From contig CAKZHP010000028.1 of NCBI GenBank assembly GCA_936924635.1, positions 1-13,802 on the forward strand: a stretch of DNA of 13,802 bases, read 5' to 3'. Made by a program: the position numbers and the translations under genes. Below are positions 13,310-13,802 of the stretch, piece by piece. Position 1 is the first letter of the stretch; each line of letters begins with the position of its first letter. Under the pieces are notes generated by a model, which did no database searches, was not told where the DNA came from, and worked only from the letters and a program-made list of their open reading frames with translations. Source of the stretch: an uncultured Propionibacteriaceae bacterium (GTDB lineage Bacteria; Actinomycetota; Actinomycetes; Propionibacteriales; Propionibacteriaceae).

Positions 13310-13327
13310 GGACACCGACCGGTGTCC
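13310..13327 (+). promoter_or_regulatory. Perfect palindrome in the rpmB leader
   Basis: GGACACCG (13310-13317) and CGGTGTCC (13320-13327) form a perfect inverted repeat with two central bases. It lies between the predicted transcription start and the GAGGAG site (13339-13344). As RNA it folds to a 7-bp stem with a GACC loop near the 5' end. It may stabilise the mRNA, act in translational control, or be a DNA operator. Confidence 0.6.
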
Positions 13328-13352
13328 GACCCCAGATCGAGGAGTGATTTCC

Positions 13353-13538
13353 GTGGCTGCTGTGTGTGACGTCTGCGCCAAGCGCCCGAGCTTCGGTCAC
13401 AACGTGCCCTGGTCCAAGAAGAAGACCAACCGCCAGTGGAGCCCGAACATCCAGCGCGTCCGCGCGGTCGTCGAGGGCACCCCGAAGCGGCTGAACGTCT
13501 GCACCGCCTGCCTGAAGTCCGGGAAGGTCAGTCGCTGA
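13353..13538 (+). CDS. rpmB: 50S ribosomal protein L28 (zinc-binding, C+ form)
   Basis: L28 is a small 50S protein near the exit site. The product is 61 aa, beginning AAVCDVCAKRPSFGHNVPWSKKKTNRQW, typical of the short actinobacterial form. It has both CxxC pairs, Cys5/Cys8 and Cys50/Cys53, so it is the zinc-ribbon (C+) paralogue used when zinc is sufficient; no Zur-like box is seen upstream, which agrees. The start is GTG at 13353, with GAGGAG 8 nt upstream. The frame is open further upstream to 13164, but that extension would run through the promoter and leader palindrome and does not look like protein. Confidence 0.96.
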   Translation: MAAVCDVCAKRPSFGHNVPWSKKKTNRQWSPNIQRVRAVVEGTPKRLNVCTACLKSGKVSR

Positions 13539-13554
13539 GCTGATCCACCACACT

Positions 13555-13589
13555 GAGCCCGCTCCCGATGGGGGCGGGCTCTATCTTTT
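13555..13589 (+). terminator. Intrinsic terminator of rpmB
   Basis: GAGCCCGC pairs with GCGGGCTC around a TCCCGATGGGG-type loop, followed by TATCTTTT. It lies 16 bp after the rpmB stop. This has the best T-run in the window. The first 73-bp repeat starts inside this T-run. Confidence 0.88.
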
Positions 13590-13659
13590 GTCGCGCTTCG
13601 CGCTCCGCGGCGGCGGGGCGGTTGACCCCGGTCTTCCTTCGTCGAGCTTCGCGGCGGTC
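13587..13659 (+). repeat. 73-bp direct repeat, copy 1
   Basis: Identical over 73 bp to 13730-13802. It contains the small hairpin CGCG-CTT-CGCG (13592-13602), a G-rich GGCGGCGGGGCGG stretch, GACCCCGGTC, and CTTCGCGG-type words at both ends. No open frame in it looks like protein. It starts within the U-tract of the rpmB terminator. Confidence 0.9.
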
Positions 13660-13673
13660 ATTGGTTCGGTGCC

Positions 13674-13691
13674 AGCAAGGCGTCGCTTGCT
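13674..13691 (+). other. Small hairpin between the repeat copies
   Basis: AGCAAG (13674-13679) pairs with CTTGCT (13686-13691) around GCGTCG. No function can be assigned. Confidence 0.35.
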
Positions 13692-13711
13692 CTCCTCAGT
13701 CCAGACCGGGG

Positions 13712-13727
13712 GCCCCGTCGCCGGGGC
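13712..13727 (+). terminator. GC hairpin before repeat copy 2 (terminator-like)
   Basis: GCCCCG (13712-13717) pairs with CGGGGC (13722-13727) with a TCGC loop, then TGTTTG. It resembles a short intrinsic terminator. If a transcript ended here on the + strand no gene for it is visible, so it may be part of a repeat unit. Confidence 0.45.
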
Positions 13728-13729
13728 TG

Positions 13730-13802
13730 TTTGTCGCGCTTCGCGCTCCGCGGCGGCGGGGCGGTTGACCCCGGTCTTCCTTCGTCGAGCTTCGCGGCGG
13801 TC
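13730..13802 (+). repeat. 73-bp direct repeat, copy 2 (reaches window end)
   Basis: Identical over its whole 73 bp to copy 1, with a 143-bp offset. The window stops exactly where the identity to copy 1 would stop, or could continue. This is the pattern left when an assembler breaks at a repeat, so the copy may be genuine, partial, or the edge of a longer array. Confidence 0.9.

Noticed and set aside
13164..13352. An N-terminal extension of rpmB to an upstream ATG
   Set aside because: It would translate through the -10 box, the leader palindrome and the GAGGAG site, and L28 normally starts at AAVCDVC. The GTG at 13353 fits length and RBS.
13568..13768. A 66-codon open frame across the repeat region
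   Set aside because: It begins inside the rpmB terminator and crosses repeat DNA, has no RBS, and its translation is Arg/Ala/Ser-rich noise.
13587..13802. A CRISPR array
   Set aside because: Only two copies, 73 bp long, with one 70-bp spacer; no cas genes and no repeat of 25-40 bp.

Overview
This window is a high-GC chromosomal segment from an actinobacterium. Supporting signs are TANNNT -10 boxes without clear -35 boxes, leaderless starts, frequent GTG starts, an actinobacterial-type pnp leader, an RNase J, a DUF2993/LmeA-type lipoprotein-like gene and an infB-rbfA-truB-ribF-rpsO-pnp order. The protein sequences look most like Propionibacteriales/Nocardioidaceae (Nocardioides or Aeromicrobium type), but this placement is from memory and was not searched. 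Both edges look like assembly edges. Bases 1-17 are the 3' end of the Illumina Read 1 adapter, and the window stops exactly at the end of a second copy of a 73-bp repeat.

Layout. (1) 18-4277: a translation/RNA-modification operon on the + strand: 3' part of infB (IF-2), rbfA, truB and ribF. The last three are linked by a leader RBS and ATGA stop/start overlaps. (2) 4278-5573: an island between ribF and rpsO with a reverse-strand GNAT acetyltransferase and the wreck of a ferredoxin-reductase-type FAD oxidoreductase (frameshift plus large internal deletion) that still has a leaderless promoter. (3) 5574-8317: rpsO and pnp. Each has its own leader RNA and terminator, and the pnp leader matches the Actino-pnp RNA motif. 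(4) 8318-10781: a secreted small beta-barrel-like protein, then dapB and a DUF2993 protein that appear translationally coupled. (5) 10778-13099: a second reverse-strand GNAT gene whose stop overlaps the DUF2993 stop, diverging from leaderless rnj (RNase J). (6) 13100-13802: a strong hairpin, the rpmB promoter and leader palindrome, rpmB (zinc-type L28), its terminator, and two copies of the 73-bp repeat.

The genes fit a growth-coupled housekeeping cluster: translation initiation (IF-2), 30S maturation (RbfA, S15), tRNA pseudouridylation (TruB), flavin cofactor supply (RibF), RNA decay (PNPase, RNase J), lysine/peptidoglycan precursor synthesis (DapB) and the 50S protein L28. I see no CRISPR, toxin-antitoxin, phage or defence system, and no convincing undescribed multi-gene system. 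The items worth a second look are the decayed oxidoreductase, the RNA leaders, the leaderless promoters, the hairpin after rnj, the terminal repeat that twice follows a hairpin, and the apparent excess of the palindrome CGTACG.
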